Positions 9,410 to 18,335 of a stretch of 57,206 nt of DNA are shown here, piece by piece. Numbering within the stretch: position 1 is the stretch's first letter; the number at the start of each line of letters is the position of its first letter. The DNA is from Parasulfuritortus cantonensis (GTDB lineage: Bacteria; Pseudomonadota; Gammaproteobacteria; Burkholderiales; Thiobacillaceae). The notes beneath the pieces are model-generated. The model did not search any database. It was not told where the DNA came from and was given only the letters and a program-made list of their open reading frames with translations. The stretch covers positions 1 through 57,206 of the forward strand of contig NZ_SJZB01000046.1 in the NCBI RefSeq assembly GCF_004337445.1, in the 5' to 3' direction. Position numbers and translations under genes: made by a program.

Positions 9410-10246
9410 CTAGCGGATCGAGAGCATGCCCGGGATCGGCGCTACCGTCTCCAGGTTGCGGCGCACCTCCTCGTAGAGCTCCTCCTGGACCGGCACCGTG
9501 CCGCGCTGGATCAGGCCGCCCCATTCGGCCCGCGCAGCCGGGTCCGCGGCCAGCATGGCGGCCCGGATGGCACGCCGTTTCGCGACCGACAGGCGGCGGC
9601 TGTTGGCAACCAGGACGAAGGCCGGGAACGGCCCGGCCTCGGCGATCACGGTCAGGCCCAGATGGGCATAGCGGTCGGCCAGGTTGCGCTTCACCCCGGC
9701 GACGTCGTAGCGGCCCTGGAGGACGCCGAGCGCCGCCTTGGTGTGGTCGTCGGCGTATTCGAAGCGGTTGCCGTCGCGGTCCGGCGCCAGGCCGACGCGC
9801 TTGAGCATGAGCGCAACGGCGAAATAGCCGCAGGTCGACTCCGGCTGGGTGAGGCCGATGCGCTTGTCCCGGATGTCCCGCAGGGTCAGCTTGCCGGCCG
9901 GCCCGAAGCTCACCAGGGCGCAGTGGTAGTCGGCCTTGCCGTCGCTCTCGAGAAACTCGACCAAGGCCTCGAAGCCGCCCTTGCGGCCGGAAATCTCGGC
10001 ATAGGGGAGCGGCCCGAGGACGGCGAGGTCGACCTTGTCGTCGACCAGGGCGGCGAGCAGGTCGTGGTACTGCTCGTAGTAGACCCAGCGATAGTCGTCG
10101 CCGGTTTTGGCCGCCAGGTAGTCGAGCATGGGCAGGTACTGGGTGCGCAACGTCTTCTCGTCCACCAGCGGCAGGGGCGCGAAGCGTATCGTGTCCGCTT
10201 GCGCGCAGGCCCCCAGCCACAACGCAACCAGCCATGCCCAGCGCAT
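9410..10246 (-). CDS. PhnD/transferrin-like periplasmic substrate-binding protein
   Basis: The 278-residue product has a signal sequence (about 1-17, ending ACAQA) and a type II periplasmic-binding fold of the phosphate/phosphite/phosphonate (PhnD) family. Visible family features are PLVDE, the VDLAVLGPLPYAE segment and a STCGYF ligand loop. No phosphonate permease or ATPase genes are adjacent. Instead it is followed by the GGDEF-EAL gene, as in systems where a binding protein acts as sensor input. The ligand is unknown; an oxyanion or phosphonate is only suggested by family. AAAGGGA precedes the ATG. Confidence 0.85.
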   Translation of the reverse strand: MRWAWLVALWLGACAQADTIRFAPLPLVDEKTLRTQYLPMLDYLAAKTGDDYRWVYYEQYHDLLAALVDDKVDLAVLGPLPYAEISGRKGGFEALVEFLESDGKADYHCALVSFGPAGKLTLRDIRDKRIGLTQPESTCGYFAVALMLKRVGLAPDRDGNRFEYADDHTKAALGVLQGRYDVAGVKRNLADRYAHLGLTVIAEAGPFPAFVLVANSRRLSVAKRRAIRAAMLAADPAARAEWGGLIQRGTVPVQEELYEEVRRNLETVAPIPGMLSIR

Positions 10247-10274
10247 ATCGTCCCTTTCGATTTTCTATCCCGCT

Positions 10275-10280
10275 ATTGTA
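10275..10280 (-). promoter_or_regulatory. candidate -10 element for the phnD-like/GGDEF-EAL operon
   Basis: The minus strand reads TACAAT about 28 bases before the binding-protein ATG, in the only AT-rich part of the gap between the divergent binding-protein and nodJ genes. No convincing -35 is visible. Confidence 0.35.
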
Positions 10281-10369
10281 GGCATTTATACTCCGTCGTG
10301 CCGGACACGGCCGCGCCCGGGAAATCATGGATAATCCGGCCAACGCCCACCCACCGACGCCCTCCGCCC

Positions 10370-11122
10370 ATGCACTTCTTCCCGGTCTGGCACCGCAACT
10401 ACCTGGTCTGGAGGAAGCTCGCCATCCCGGCCATCCTGGGCAACCTGGCCGATCCCCTGCTCTACATGCTCGGCCTCGGCTACGGCCTCGGCCAGTTCCT
10501 GGGCGACATCGGCGGCGTCCCCTACCTGAACTTCCTGGCCGCCGGCACCCTGGCCTACAGCGTCATGAACAGCGCCACCTTCGAGACCCTGTACTCGTCG
10601 TTCTCGCGCATGCACGTGCAGAAGACCTGGGACGCCATCCTCAACACGCCGTTGTCGCTCACCGACGTCCTGCTCGGGGAATGGCTGTGGGCGGCCTCCA
10701 AGAGCCTGCTCTCCGGCCTCGCCATCCTGGCGGTGATCTGGGCGCTCGGCCTCTACGCCGACTTCGCCCTCACGCTCTGGCTGCTGCCGGTCATCGTCCT
10801 CACCGGCCTGTGCTTCTCCGGGCTGGGCCTGATGGTCAACTCGGTGGCGCCCAACTACGACTTCTTCATGTACTACTTCACCCTGATCATCACGCCCATG
10901 GTGCTGCTGTCCGGGGTGTTCTACCCGCCCGACGCCCTGCCCGGCTGGCTGGCCGCCTTCGCCGCCGCCCTGCCGCTCACCCACGCCATCGAACTGGCGC
11001 GCCCCCTGGCGCTCGGCCACGTGCCCTCCCTGGCCTGGCTGCACGGCGGGGTCCTGCTCGCCTATGGCAGCGCCGGCCTGGCCGCCGGCCTGCACCTGAC
11101 CCGGCGGCGCCTGCTGCGCTGA
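10370..11122 (+). CDS. nodJ: NodJ-type ABC-2 transporter permease
   Basis: The 250-residue integral membrane protein has about six helices and the ABC-2 permease pattern (early NYLVWRK, LYMLGLGYGLG, and a late YPPDALPGW segment followed by ALPLTHAIE), matching NodJ. It should pair with NodI to form an exporter. I place the start at ATG 10370, where homologues start with a short cytoplasmic N-terminus. There is no clear ribosome-binding site. Although nodI lies upstream on the same strand, about 4 kb of reverse-strand genes separate them, so nodJ probably needs its own promoter; a GATAAT at 10330-10335 is a weak candidate. Confidence 0.88.
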   Translation: MHFFPVWHRNYLVWRKLAIPAILGNLADPLLYMLGLGYGLGQFLGDIGGVPYLNFLAAGTLAYSVMNSATFETLYSSFSRMHVQKTWDAILNTPLSLTDVLLGEWLWAASKSLLSGLAILAVIWALGLYADFALTLWLLPVIVLTGLCFSGLGLMVNSVAPNYDFFMYYFTLIITPMVLLSGVFYPPDALPGWLAAFAAALPLTHAIELARPLALGHVPSLAWLHGGVLLAYGSAGLAAGLHLTRRRLLR

Positions 11123-11163
11123 CGGCCGTTGCCGGCGGCGCGGCAGTTTGCTATCAAACGGAG

Positions 11164-11595
11164 ATGAACCGCCTGCTCCTCTACCTGGTGCCGGACAAAC
11201 AGGCCAGCCTGCTGGCGGGGGCGTTGTCGGCCATCGCCTTCCTGCTCGGCCTGATCGACATGGCGAGCCGCGACTTCGAGTCCGCGCGCATCCACCTGCA
11301 CCTGTCGGTGGCCATCATGGCCTTCCTGTTCGTGCTCCGCTTCGTCAGCCTGCGCGCCACCTACCGGGTCGCAGAAAACGCCCAGGCGCAGTTGCGCCGG
11401 CACATCCGCGCGGTGAACGCGGCGCCGCGCCCGCGCGAGCGGACGGAAGCGGAGAAGCTGGCCCAGGAAAAGGCCGAGATGGCCGACCTAGCCGACCAGC
11501 TCAAGCAGGCGCTCAGCCACATCGCGCCCGACTCGCCGGTGCGGCCCAAGTACGAGGCCACCCTGGAGCTGATGGCCCGGATCGCCTCCCGGTAG
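11164..11595 (+). CDS. small membrane protein with coiled-coil tail
   Basis: I do not recognise the family. The 143-residue protein has two predicted membrane helices (about 15-33 and 46-65). A charged Arg/Glu/Lys-rich helical tail (about 75-135) looks like a coiled coil facing the cytoplasm. GGAG lies just before the ATG at 11164. It sits 41 bases after nodJ on the same strand and converges on pyrC'. A link to the transporter is possible by position only. Confidence 0.7.
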   Translation: MNRLLLYLVPDKQASLLAGALSAIAFLLGLIDMASRDFESARIHLHLSVAIMAFLFVLRFVSLRATYRVAENAQAQLRRHIRAVNAAPRPRERTEAEKLAQEKAEMADLADQLKQALSHIAPDSPVRPKYEATLELMARIASR

Positions 11596-11606
11596 CCGGC
11601 CGGCGT

Positions 11607-12884
11607 TCAGCCGGCCCGGTAGTCGAGGTGGCCGTCGATCACCGTGTAGCGCACCCGGCCCTGCAGCTCCATGCCCAGGAAGGGCGAGTTCTTGCCCAGG
11701 CTGGCCAGGCTCTTGGTGCTCACGGTCCAGGGCGCATCGGGGTCGAACAGGCACAGGTCGGCCGGCTTGCCGGCACCGATCCGGCCGCCGTCGACGCCCA
11801 GGATGTCGGCCGGCTTGCGGGTGACGCGGTCGAGCGACTCGGCCAGCGACAGGCCCGCCTCGGCACCCCACTTCAGGGTCAGCGGCAGGAGCAGCTCCAC
11901 TCCCGTGGCGCCGGCCTCCGATTCCTGGAACGGCTTTTCCTTGGCATCGGCGTCCACCGGCGCATGGTCCGAGCAGATGCAATCGATGGTGCCGTCGAGC
12001 AGGGCGGCCCGGAGGGCATCGCGGTCGCGCTGGCTGCGCAGGGGCGGCACCAGGTGGCAGTTGGCGTTGAAGTCGGCGGTGTCGAGCTCGGACAGGTGGA
12101 CGTGGTGGACGCCGACGTCGCAGGTCACCGGCAGGCCGTCCGCCTTGGCCTTGCGCACCATCTCGACGCCGGCCCGGCTGGACAGCCGGCACAGGTGCAC
12201 GCGCGCCTTGGTCTCGCGCACCAGGAGCAGGATGGTCTGCAGGGCCACGGTCTCGGCCGGCACCGGGATGGCCGGCAGGCCGTAGCGCGCCGAGACGACG
12301 CCGTCGTGGACGACGCCGCTGCGGGCCAGGTGGAAATCCTGCGGCCGCAGCCAGAGCGGATAGCCGAAGGTGTAGGCATATTCCATGGCCCGCAGCAGGA
12401 CCATGGTGTCGACGATGGGATCGTCGGCCTGGCTGAAGGCGACGCAGCCGGCCTCGGACAGCTCGGCCATCTCGGTCAGGCGCTCGCCCTTGAGCTTCCA
12501 GGTCAGGGCGCCGATCGGGTAGACGCGCGGGCCGGGACTGTTCTTGGCCCGGAACTTGAGCATCTCGACCAGGCCCGGCTCGTCCAGGGGCGGGTCGGTA
12601 TCGGGCGGGCAGGCCAGCGAGGTAATGCCGCCCACGGCGGCGGCGTGCATCTCGGACTCCAGGGTGGCCATGTATTCCAGGCCCGGCTCGCGCAGGCGCA
12701 CCGACAGGTCCACCAGGCCGGGGGCCACCACCAGGCCGGAGGCGTCGACCTCGGCATTGGCGTGGAAATCGGCCGGCGCCGCACCCAGGGCGACGATCCG
12801 TCCGGCGGCGATGTAGATGTCCCGGACGGCGTCCAGCCCGCTCGCCGGATCGATGACGCGGCCGTTGCTGATCTTGATCTTCAT
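11607..12884 (-). CDS. pyrC': dihydroorotase-like, probably non-catalytic PyrC' subunit
   Basis: The 425-residue amidohydrolase-fold protein resembles class I dihydroorotase but has lost metal ligands. At the DxHxH position it reads D59-L-S61-V-R63, so both histidines are replaced. The usual HxE loop is also altered (LRPQDF). One SDHAP aspartate region and a VHHVHL segment remain. In Pseudomonas and related bacteria such inactive PyrC' proteins form a structural complex needed by aspartate carbamoyltransferase. The gene is last in algH-ruvX-pyrR-pyrB-pyrC', with its ATG overlapping the pyrB stop. A catalytic dihydroorotase must lie elsewhere. The residue losses are seen directly; the structural role comes from homologues. 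Confidence 0.88.
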   Translation of the reverse strand: MKIKISNGRVIDPASGLDAVRDIYIAAGRIVALGAAPADFHANAEVDASGLVVAPGLVDLSVRLREPGLEYMATLESEMHAAAVGGITSLACPPDTDPPLDEPGLVEMLKFRAKNSPGPRVYPIGALTWKLKGERLTEMAELSEAGCVAFSQADDPIVDTMVLLRAMEYAYTFGYPLWLRPQDFHLARSGVVHDGVVSARYGLPAIPVPAETVALQTILLLVRETKARVHLCRLSSRAGVEMVRKAKADGLPVTCDVGVHHVHLSELDTADFNANCHLVPPLRSQRDRDALRAALLDGTIDCICSDHAPVDADAKEKPFQESEAGATGVELLLPLTLKWGAEAGLSLAESLDRVTRKPADILGVDGGRIGAGKPADLCLFDPDAPWTVSTKSLASLGKNSPFLGMELQGRVRYTVIDGHLDYRAG

Positions 12885-13837
12885 GCGTTGCTCCCCGTCA
12901 CCATGCTCATCACCGCCATGCGCACGGCAATGCCGAAGGTCACCTGCGGCAGGATGACCGAATGCTTGCCGTCGGCCACCCCGGAATCGATCTCGACGCC
13001 CCGGTTCATCGGCCCCGGGTGCATGACGATGGCGTCCGGCCTGGCCAGCTTGAGCTTGTCCTCGGTCAGGCCCCAGAACTTGTAGTACTCGCCCGCCGAG
13101 GGCAGGAGGGCGCCCTGCATGCGCTCGTTCTGCAGGCGCAGCATGATGATCACGTCGCAGTCCTTCACGCCGGTCTCCATCTTGTGGTGCACGTGCACCC
13201 CCATGCTCTCGACGTCGCGCGGCAACAGGGTCTTGGGGGCCACGACGCGGATTTCCGGGCAGCCCAGGATGGACAGGGCATGGATCTGGGAGCGCGCCAC
13301 GCGGGAATGCAGGACGTCGCCGACGATGGCCACGCGCAGGTTGTGGAAGCCGCCCTTGTAGTGGCGGATGGTGTACATGTCCAGGAGGCCCTGGGTCGGG
13401 TGCGCGCAGCGGCCGTCGCCGGCGTTGACCACCGAGATGTGCGGGGCGACGTGGCGGGCGATCAGGTGCGGGGCGCCGCTGGAGGCGTGGCGGACCACGA
13501 ACATGTCGGCCTGCATGGCGGACAGGTTGGCCACCGTGTCGAGCAGGGTCTCGCCCTTGTTGGTCGCCGAGGTGGCGATGTTCAGGTTGATGACGTCGGC
13601 CGACAGGCGCTTGGCGGCGATCTCGAAGGTGGTGCGGGTGCGGGTGGAGTTCTCGAAGAACAGGTTGAACACCGCCTTGCCGCGCAGGAGCGGCACCTTC
13701 TTGATCTCGCGCTCGCCGACCGAGACGAAGGATTCGGCGGTGTCGAGGATCTGGGTCAGGATGCGCGCCGGCAGGCCTTCCAGGGTGAGCAGGTGGCGCA
13801 GCCTGCCGTCCTCGGTCAATTGCAGGTTGGCGCTCAC
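12881..13837 (-). CDS. pyrB: aspartate carbamoyltransferase catalytic subunit
   Basis: The 318-residue enzyme condenses carbamoyl phosphate and aspartate in pyrimidine synthesis. The carbamoyl-phosphate loop STRTRT is at 64-69, and HPTQGLLD and the C-terminal HPGPMNRG segments are present. Length is normal. No regulatory pyrI is adjacent, as expected when a PyrC' partner follows. Its ATG overlaps the pyrR stop and its stop overlaps the pyrC' ATG, so the three are translationally coupled. Confidence 0.97.
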   Translation of the reverse strand: MSANLQLTEDGRLRHLLTLEGLPARILTQILDTAESFVSVGEREIKKVPLLRGKAVFNLFFENSTRTRTTFEIAAKRLSADVINLNIATSATNKGETLLDTVANLSAMQADMFVVRHASSGAPHLIARHVAPHISVVNAGDGRCAHPTQGLLDMYTIRHYKGGFHNLRVAIVGDVLHSRVARSQIHALSILGCPEIRVVAPKTLLPRDVESMGVHVHHKMETGVKDCDVIIMLRLQNERMQGALLPSAGEYYKFWGLTEDKLKLARPDAIVMHPGPMNRGVEIDSGVADGKHSVILPQVTFGIAVRMAVMSMVTGSNA

Positions 13838-14328
13838 TTGGCCTCCTCCTTCAACACCAGATCGAATCGTCCCTCGGCGTCGCGGACCAGGCAGATGTGC
13901 TGGCCCAGGTCCAGGGTCGCGCCCGTGTAGTGCGCGCAGATGGGCAGCTCGCGGCCGCCGCGGTCGACCAGGACGGCGAGCCGGATGCGGTTCGGCCGGC
14001 CGTAGTCGAACACCAGGTTCATGGCCGCCCGGATCGTGCGGCCGGTGTAGAGGACGTCGTCGACCAGCAGGATGTTGCGGCCCTCGACGTCGAACGGGAT
14101 GCTGGACGGCTTGACCTGCGGGTGCAGGCCGATGCGCGAGAAGTCGTCACGGTAGAAGGCGATGTCGAGGACCCCGCAGGGGATGTCGCCGCCCAGCCGT
14201 TCGGCGAGCGCCTCCATCACCCAGACGCCGCCGGTATGGATGCCGAGCATCGCGGTATTGGGCATGAGATTGGGCCGGATCTGCTCGGCCAATGCGTCGA
14301 TGAGTTGGTTCGGATCGGGTAGGTTCAT
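13834..14328 (-). CDS. pyrR: PyrR bifunctional regulator/uracil phosphoribosyltransferase
   Basis: The 164-residue protein has the phosphoribosyltransferase PRPP motif [12 protein letters not shown] at about 87-98, diagnostic of PyrR. PyrR converts uracil to UMP, and in Gram-positives it binds pyr mRNA to control attenuation. In proteobacteria the regulatory role is less clear, and I see no obvious PyrR-binding attenuator in front of this operon. It overlaps ruvX upstream and pyrB downstream by four bases each. Confidence 0.94.
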   Translation of the reverse strand: MNLPDPNQLIDALAEQIRPNLMPNTAMLGIHTGGVWVMEALAERLGGDIPCGVLDIAFYRDDFSRIGLHPQVKPSSIPFDVEGRNILLVDDVLYTGRTIRAAMNLVFDYGRPNRIRLAVLVDRGGRELPICAHYTGATLDLGQHICLVRDAEGRFDLVLKEEAK

Positions 14329-14762
14329 GGCTGATTCGCAAAATGGTCCTGCAGGATTTCCTGGGCGGCCAGGCTATCGACCGCCGCCTTGTCGGCGCGA
14401 ACCGGGTGGCCCGCCTCGCGCAGCCGGCGCTCGGCCTCGACCGAGGTCAGACGCTCGTCGACCAGCGCCACGGGCAGGCCGAAGCGGCCGTTCAGCTGGT
14501 TGGCGAAACGCCGGCAGCGCCGGGTCAAATCGTGTTCCTGGCCGTCCAGGCCGAGGGCCAGGCCGACCACCAGTTGCACCGGTCGCCACTCGCCGATCAG
14601 GACGCCGATGCGCGCGAAGCGCGGCGCGTTGGCCTCCTCGGCGATGGTTTCCAGGGGATGCGCCAGGCGCGTCTCCCACTCCCCCACCGCGACACCGATG
14701 CGCTTCTCGCCGAAATCGAAGGCCAGCACGGCGCCCTTCATCGCGGCAGCGCTGGTGGCCAT
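14325..14762 (-). CDS. ruvX: RuvX/YqgF Holliday-junction-resolvase-like protein
   Basis: The product has an RNase H-like fold with the family start [15 protein letters not shown], a DERLTS motif and a terminal D-x-AA segment ([11 protein letters not shown]). YqgF acts in 5'-end processing of pre-16S rRNA and was originally proposed as a Holliday junction resolvase. I take the ATG at 14762 (145 aa), which overlaps the algH stop. An internal ATG at 14741 would give 138 residues and the more usual start. It is coupled to pyrR downstream. Confidence 0.93.
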   Translation of the reverse strand: MATSAAAMKGAVLAFDFGEKRIGVAVGEWETRLAHPLETIAEEANAPRFARIGVLIGEWRPVQLVVGLALGLDGQEHDLTRRCRRFANQLNGRFGLPVALVDERLTSVEAERRLREAGHPVRADKAAVDSLAAQEILQDHFANQP

Positions 14763-15322
14763 CAGGCGTGGCCGGCCTCTTCCGAGAGCATGGAGGGGTC
14801 GATGCCGAGCGACTGCAGGGCGGCGTGGAAGCGCTCCTCGGGCGGCAGCTCGAAGATCAGGGCGGGGTCGGCCGGCACGGTCAGCCAGGCGTTCTGCTTG
14901 ATCTCGTTCTCCAACTGGCCCGGCCCCCAGCCCGCGTAGCCGAGGGCGACGATGATCTGTTCCGGGCCGGCGCCGTGGCCGGCCGCCTCCAGGATGTCCT
15001 TGGAGGTGGTCAGGCCGACCTCGTCGTTCACCGTCAGGGTGGAATTCCAATGCCCGACCGGCCGGTGCAGGACGAAGCCGCGCTCGACCTGCACCGGGCC
15101 GCCGAAATAGGCCGGCGCGTCCTTCAGGCGTTCGTCCTCGAGGGCGATGCCGATCTGCTCGAACAGCTTGTCCAGGCTGAGGTCGATGGGCCGGTTCACG
15201 ACGACGCCCAGCGCCCCGTCCGCGTTGTGGTCGCAGATGTAGGTCAGGGCCCCGGCGAAATTGGGGTCCGTCATGTTGGGCATGGCGATCAGGAAGTGAT
15301 CGGTGAAGTTGGCGTTGTCCAT
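14762..15322 (-). CDS. algH: AlgH/YqgE family protein (UPF0301)
   Basis: The 186-residue protein matches YqgE/AlgH: it starts [11 protein letters not shown], and contains GVVVNRP, YFGGPV and a [11 protein letters not shown] segment. The biochemical role is poorly defined; a link to alginate regulation was proposed in Pseudomonas. It leads the algH-ruvX-pyr operon, and the algH-ruvX pair is conserved across proteobacteria. A TACAAT about 8 bases before the ATG, with no ribosome-binding site, suggests a very short or absent leader. Confidence 0.95.
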   Translation of the reverse strand: MDNANFTDHFLIAMPNMTDPNFAGALTYICDHNADGALGVVVNRPIDLSLDKLFEQIGIALEDERLKDAPAYFGGPVQVERGFVLHRPVGHWNSTLTVNDEVGLTTSKDILEAAGHGAGPEQIIVALGYAGWGPGQLENEIKQNAWLTVPADPALIFELPPEERFHAALQSLGIDPSMLSEEAGHA

Positions 15323-15330
15323 GGACGCGG

Positions 15331-15336
15331 ATTGTA
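15331..15336 (-). promoter_or_regulatory. candidate -10 element for algH-ruvX-pyr operon
   Basis: The minus strand reads TACAAT, ending 8 bases before the algH ATG. If used, transcription would begin within a few bases of the start codon. It lies back-to-back with the photolyase promoter candidate in a 56-base divergent gap that also holds a small CTCG/CGAG hairpin. Confidence 0.4.
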
Positions 15337-15365
15337 CCTCTCGAAAGCGAGCCTAAACATGAAGA

Positions 15366-15371
15366 TAAAAT
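15366..15371 (+). promoter_or_regulatory. candidate -10 element for phrB
   Basis: TAAAAT ends 7 bases before the photolyase ATG, and no Shine-Dalgarno sequence is present. If this is the promoter, the mRNA would be leaderless or nearly so. No good -35 is seen. Confidence 0.35.
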
Positions 15372-15378
15372 AGCCCGG

Positions 15379-16745
15379 ATGAACGCCTCACTGGTCTGGT
15401 TCCGCCGCGACTTGCGCCTCGACGACCACGCCGCCCTGCACGCCGCGCTGGCGGCCGGGGGGCCGGTCCACTGCGCCTTCGTTTTCGACACCGACATCCT
15501 GGCCGGCCTGAGCGAACGCGCCGACCGCCGGGTGAGCTTCATCCACGCCCGCGTCGCCGAGCTCCGGGCCGCCCTGGCGGAGCGGGGCGGCGGCCTGCAC
15601 GTCCTGCACGGCCCGGCCCGCCGGGTCCTGCCCGAGCTGGCGCGCCGGCTCGGCGTCGCCGAGGTCCATGCCGCGCGCGACTACGAGCCGTACGCCCGCC
15701 GGCGCGACGACGCGGTCGCCGAAGAACTGGCCGGCCAGGGGCAACGCCTGCACCTGCACAAGGACCAGGTGATCTTCGAGGCCGACGAGCTGGTCGGCGC
15801 CAGCGGCCGCCCCTACCGCGTCTTCGGCCCCTACCGGCGCGCCTGGCTGGCACGCCTGACGGCCGCCGACCTGGCACCCTGGCCGAGCGCCGCCGGCCGC
15901 CTGGCACCGGCACCGGACGGCCGCCTGCCCGAGCTGGCCGAACTGGGCTTCCGGCCGGCCGACCCCGGCCTGCCCCCGCCACCGTGCTCTGGCACGACTT
16001 CCGTACCCGCATCGGGCGCTACCACGTCGAGCGCGACTACCCCGCCCTGGCAGCCACCTCCGGCCTCTCGGCCCACCTGCGCTTCGGCACCCTGTCGATC
16101 CGCGAGCTGGTCCGCTACGCCCGCGCCGACGCAGGCGAGGGCGCCCAGGCCTGGCTGGCCGAGCTGATCTGGCGCGAGTTCTACCAGATGCTGCTCTGGC
16201 ACTACCCGGACACCGTCGAGCATGCCTTCCTGGCCAACCTGGACGCCCTCCCCTGGCCCAACCCGCCCGGCCATTTCGCGGCCTGGACCGAGGCACGCAC
16301 CGGCTACCCGATCGTCGACGCGGCCATGCGCGAGCTGGCCCGGACCGGCCGCCTGCACAACCGCCTGCGCATGGTCACGGCCTCGTTCCTGGTCAAGGAC
16401 CTGCATTGCGACTGGCGCCAGGGCGAACGCTGGTTCGCCAGCCAGCTGCTCGACTACGACCAGGCCGCCAACGTCGGCAACTGGCAGTGGTGCGCCTCCA
16501 CCGGCACCGACGCGCAACCCTGGTTCCGCCTCTTCAACCCGGTCAGCCAGTCCGAGCGTTTCGATCCGGACGGGACCTACATCCGGCGCTGGCTGCCCGA
16601 GCTGGCCGGCATTCCGGCCCGCCACATCCACGCCCCCTGGACCCTGCCGGCCGGGCAGGCGGCCCGCCTCGACTATCCGCCCCCGATCGTCGACCACGGC
16701 CGCGCCCGCGCCGCCACCCTGGCGTTGTACAAATCATGCCGGTGA
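15379..16745 (+). pseudogene. phrB: deoxyribodipyrimidine photolyase, interrupted by a -1 frameshift
   Basis: Two overlapping frames together encode one class I CPD photolyase of about 455 residues. The first frame (from 15379) gives the antenna-binding N-terminal domain ([13 protein letters not shown]) up to about GLPP. The second resumes at LWHDFRTRIG and continues with the FAD-binding domain: LIWREFYQMLL, NVGNWQW, TGTDAQPWFRLFNP and YIRRWLPEL. The frames switch at the C5 run at 15973-15977. One extra C there would restore an unbroken reading (LPPATVLW). All recognisable motifs on both sides are intact, so the break is recent or a sequence error. Photolyase reverses UV pyrimidine dimers using light. 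Confidence 0.9.
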
Positions 16746-17272
16746 GCGTCGAACTGCGCCCGCACCCGGATACGGCCGGCCCGGCAGGGGTCCGGCTCAC
16801 CGTCGCGGTCGCCCGGGAGGCCGACGGCGCGCTGGTCCTGAGCTATCGCCTGGCCGGCGACCTCGCCGCCCTGGCCATCCCGGCGCCGGCCGCGCCGGAA
16901 CGCCGCGACGGCCTCTGGCGCCACACCTGCTGCGAGGCCTTCGTCATGGCCGGCGACGGCCCGGCCTATCGGGAATTCAACTTCGCCCCGTCCGCGAGCT
17001 GGGCCGCCTACGCCTTCACCGCCTACCGGGCAGGCGGCCGCGATCTCGCCATGCCGGCACCGGACATTGCCTGCCGGACCCGCGCGGACGGCTTCGAGCT
17101 GAGCGCTCGCTTACCCGGGATCGCCCTGCCGGGTGGGCGCCTGCGCCTGGGCCTGAGCACGGTGGTCGAGGATGCGGCTGGACGAGTCGGCTACTGGGCG
17201 TTGCGCCATGCGCCCGGCAAACCCGACTTCCATCACCCGGATAGCTTCGCCCTGGAACTACCCGGATCATGA
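16736..17272 (+). CDS. DOMON-like domain protein
   Basis: The 178-residue protein matches the DOMON-like family found in proteobacteria (starts with VELRPHP, centre with CCEAFV and YREFNFAPS, end with YWALRHAPGKPDFHHPDSF). The fold is a beta sandwich related to carbohydrate- or haem-binding DOMON domains. No signal peptide is visible, so it is probably cytoplasmic. Function is unknown. Its ATG lies inside the last 10 bases of phrB, so it is probably co-transcribed and coupled with the photolyase. Confidence 0.82.
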   Translation: MPVSVELRPHPDTAGPAGVRLTVAVAREADGALVLSYRLAGDLAALAIPAPAAPERRDGLWRHTCCEAFVMAGDGPAYREFNFAPSASWAAYAFTAYRAGGRDLAMPAPDIACRTRADGFELSARLPGIALPGGRLRLGLSTVVEDAAGRVGYWALRHAPGKPDFHHPDSFALELPGS

Positions 17273-17310
17273 CATCGAAGCCCGACGTCGTGCCGGCGTT
17301 TCCGCTATCC

Positions 17311-17337
17311 TTGACAGACAAATCCTTTGTCGAATAA
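17311..17337 (+). promoter_or_regulatory. promoter-like region with operator palindrome before DUF4160 gene
   Basis: A perfect TTGACA (17311-17316) is followed directly by the palindrome GACAAA-TCC-TTTGTC (17317-17331) and then GAATAA (17332-17337), immediately before the ATG at 17341. The palindrome fills the spacer, as expected for an autorepressor operator. The -10 match is poor and the spacing (15) short, so the exact promoter is uncertain. Confidence 0.45.
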
Positions 17338-17340
17338 GCA

Positions 17341-17833
<493 letters not shown>

Positions 17834-17890
17834 TTGCCGTTTCATCCCGATACGAATAGCGCTTCCGGATATCGCCCTCCGGCGCGGCAC

Positions 17891-18325
17891 ATGGTCATTC
17901 GCCTTCTAGCCGGCCTGATTGCCGCGGTTGCCTTGTGGTCGGCCATATCCGCCGGGACGAGAACCGGCAGCTACTGGGGCGTTCTGATCGTGCTCGCCGC
18001 AGCGGGCGCATTCTTGTTCCTTGAAGCCAGGCCCCGCCGAGGCACTGCCCTTTATGCATTTCAGTATTTGTTCGTTCGCTTGCTGCTCGCCTTGGCGGTC
18101 ATCGGTCTGGGGATCTTTGCCATTTACCTCGGCCTGTCCGAGCTTGTCGAGCCGCTACAGTTCGGCCGCATCCGGCTTGACCTTGCCAGCCGGGTGATTC
18201 GCCAGCTGGTTGGCTCGCCTGGCTTGTCCATACTGTTCTGCGCGATCGGCGCCTGGCTCATATTCAAAGGCTTCCGTATGCTGCCCGGCTCGAGCTTGCG
18301 CTCCTCCCATAAATCGTCCAATTAG
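17891..18325 (+). CDS. hypothetical membrane protein (about four helices)
   Basis: I do not recognise the family. From the ATG at 17891 the protein is 144 residues with about four hydrophobic helices: near 3-20, 26-44, 60-84 and 112-130. A TTG at 17834, directly after the DUF2442 stop, would add 19 residues. Base composition is lower in GC than neighbouring housekeeping genes. It follows the DUF4160/DUF2442 pair on the same strand and may be part of the same acquired patch. Confidence 0.6.
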   Translation: MVIRLLAGLIAAVALWSAISAGTRTGSYWGVLIVLAAAGAFLFLEARPRRGTALYAFQYLFVRLLLALAVIGLGIFAIYLGLSELVEPLQFGRIRLDLASRVIRQLVGSPGLSILFCAIGAWLIFKGFRMLPGSSLRSSHKSSN

Positions 18326-18335
18326 CGTTCCCGCC

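Noticed and set aside
6373..9804. 1143-residue plus-strand reading frame opposite the GGDEF-EAL gene
   Set aside because: It mirrors a gene with clear PAS, GGDEF and EAL motifs, and shows no domain of its own.
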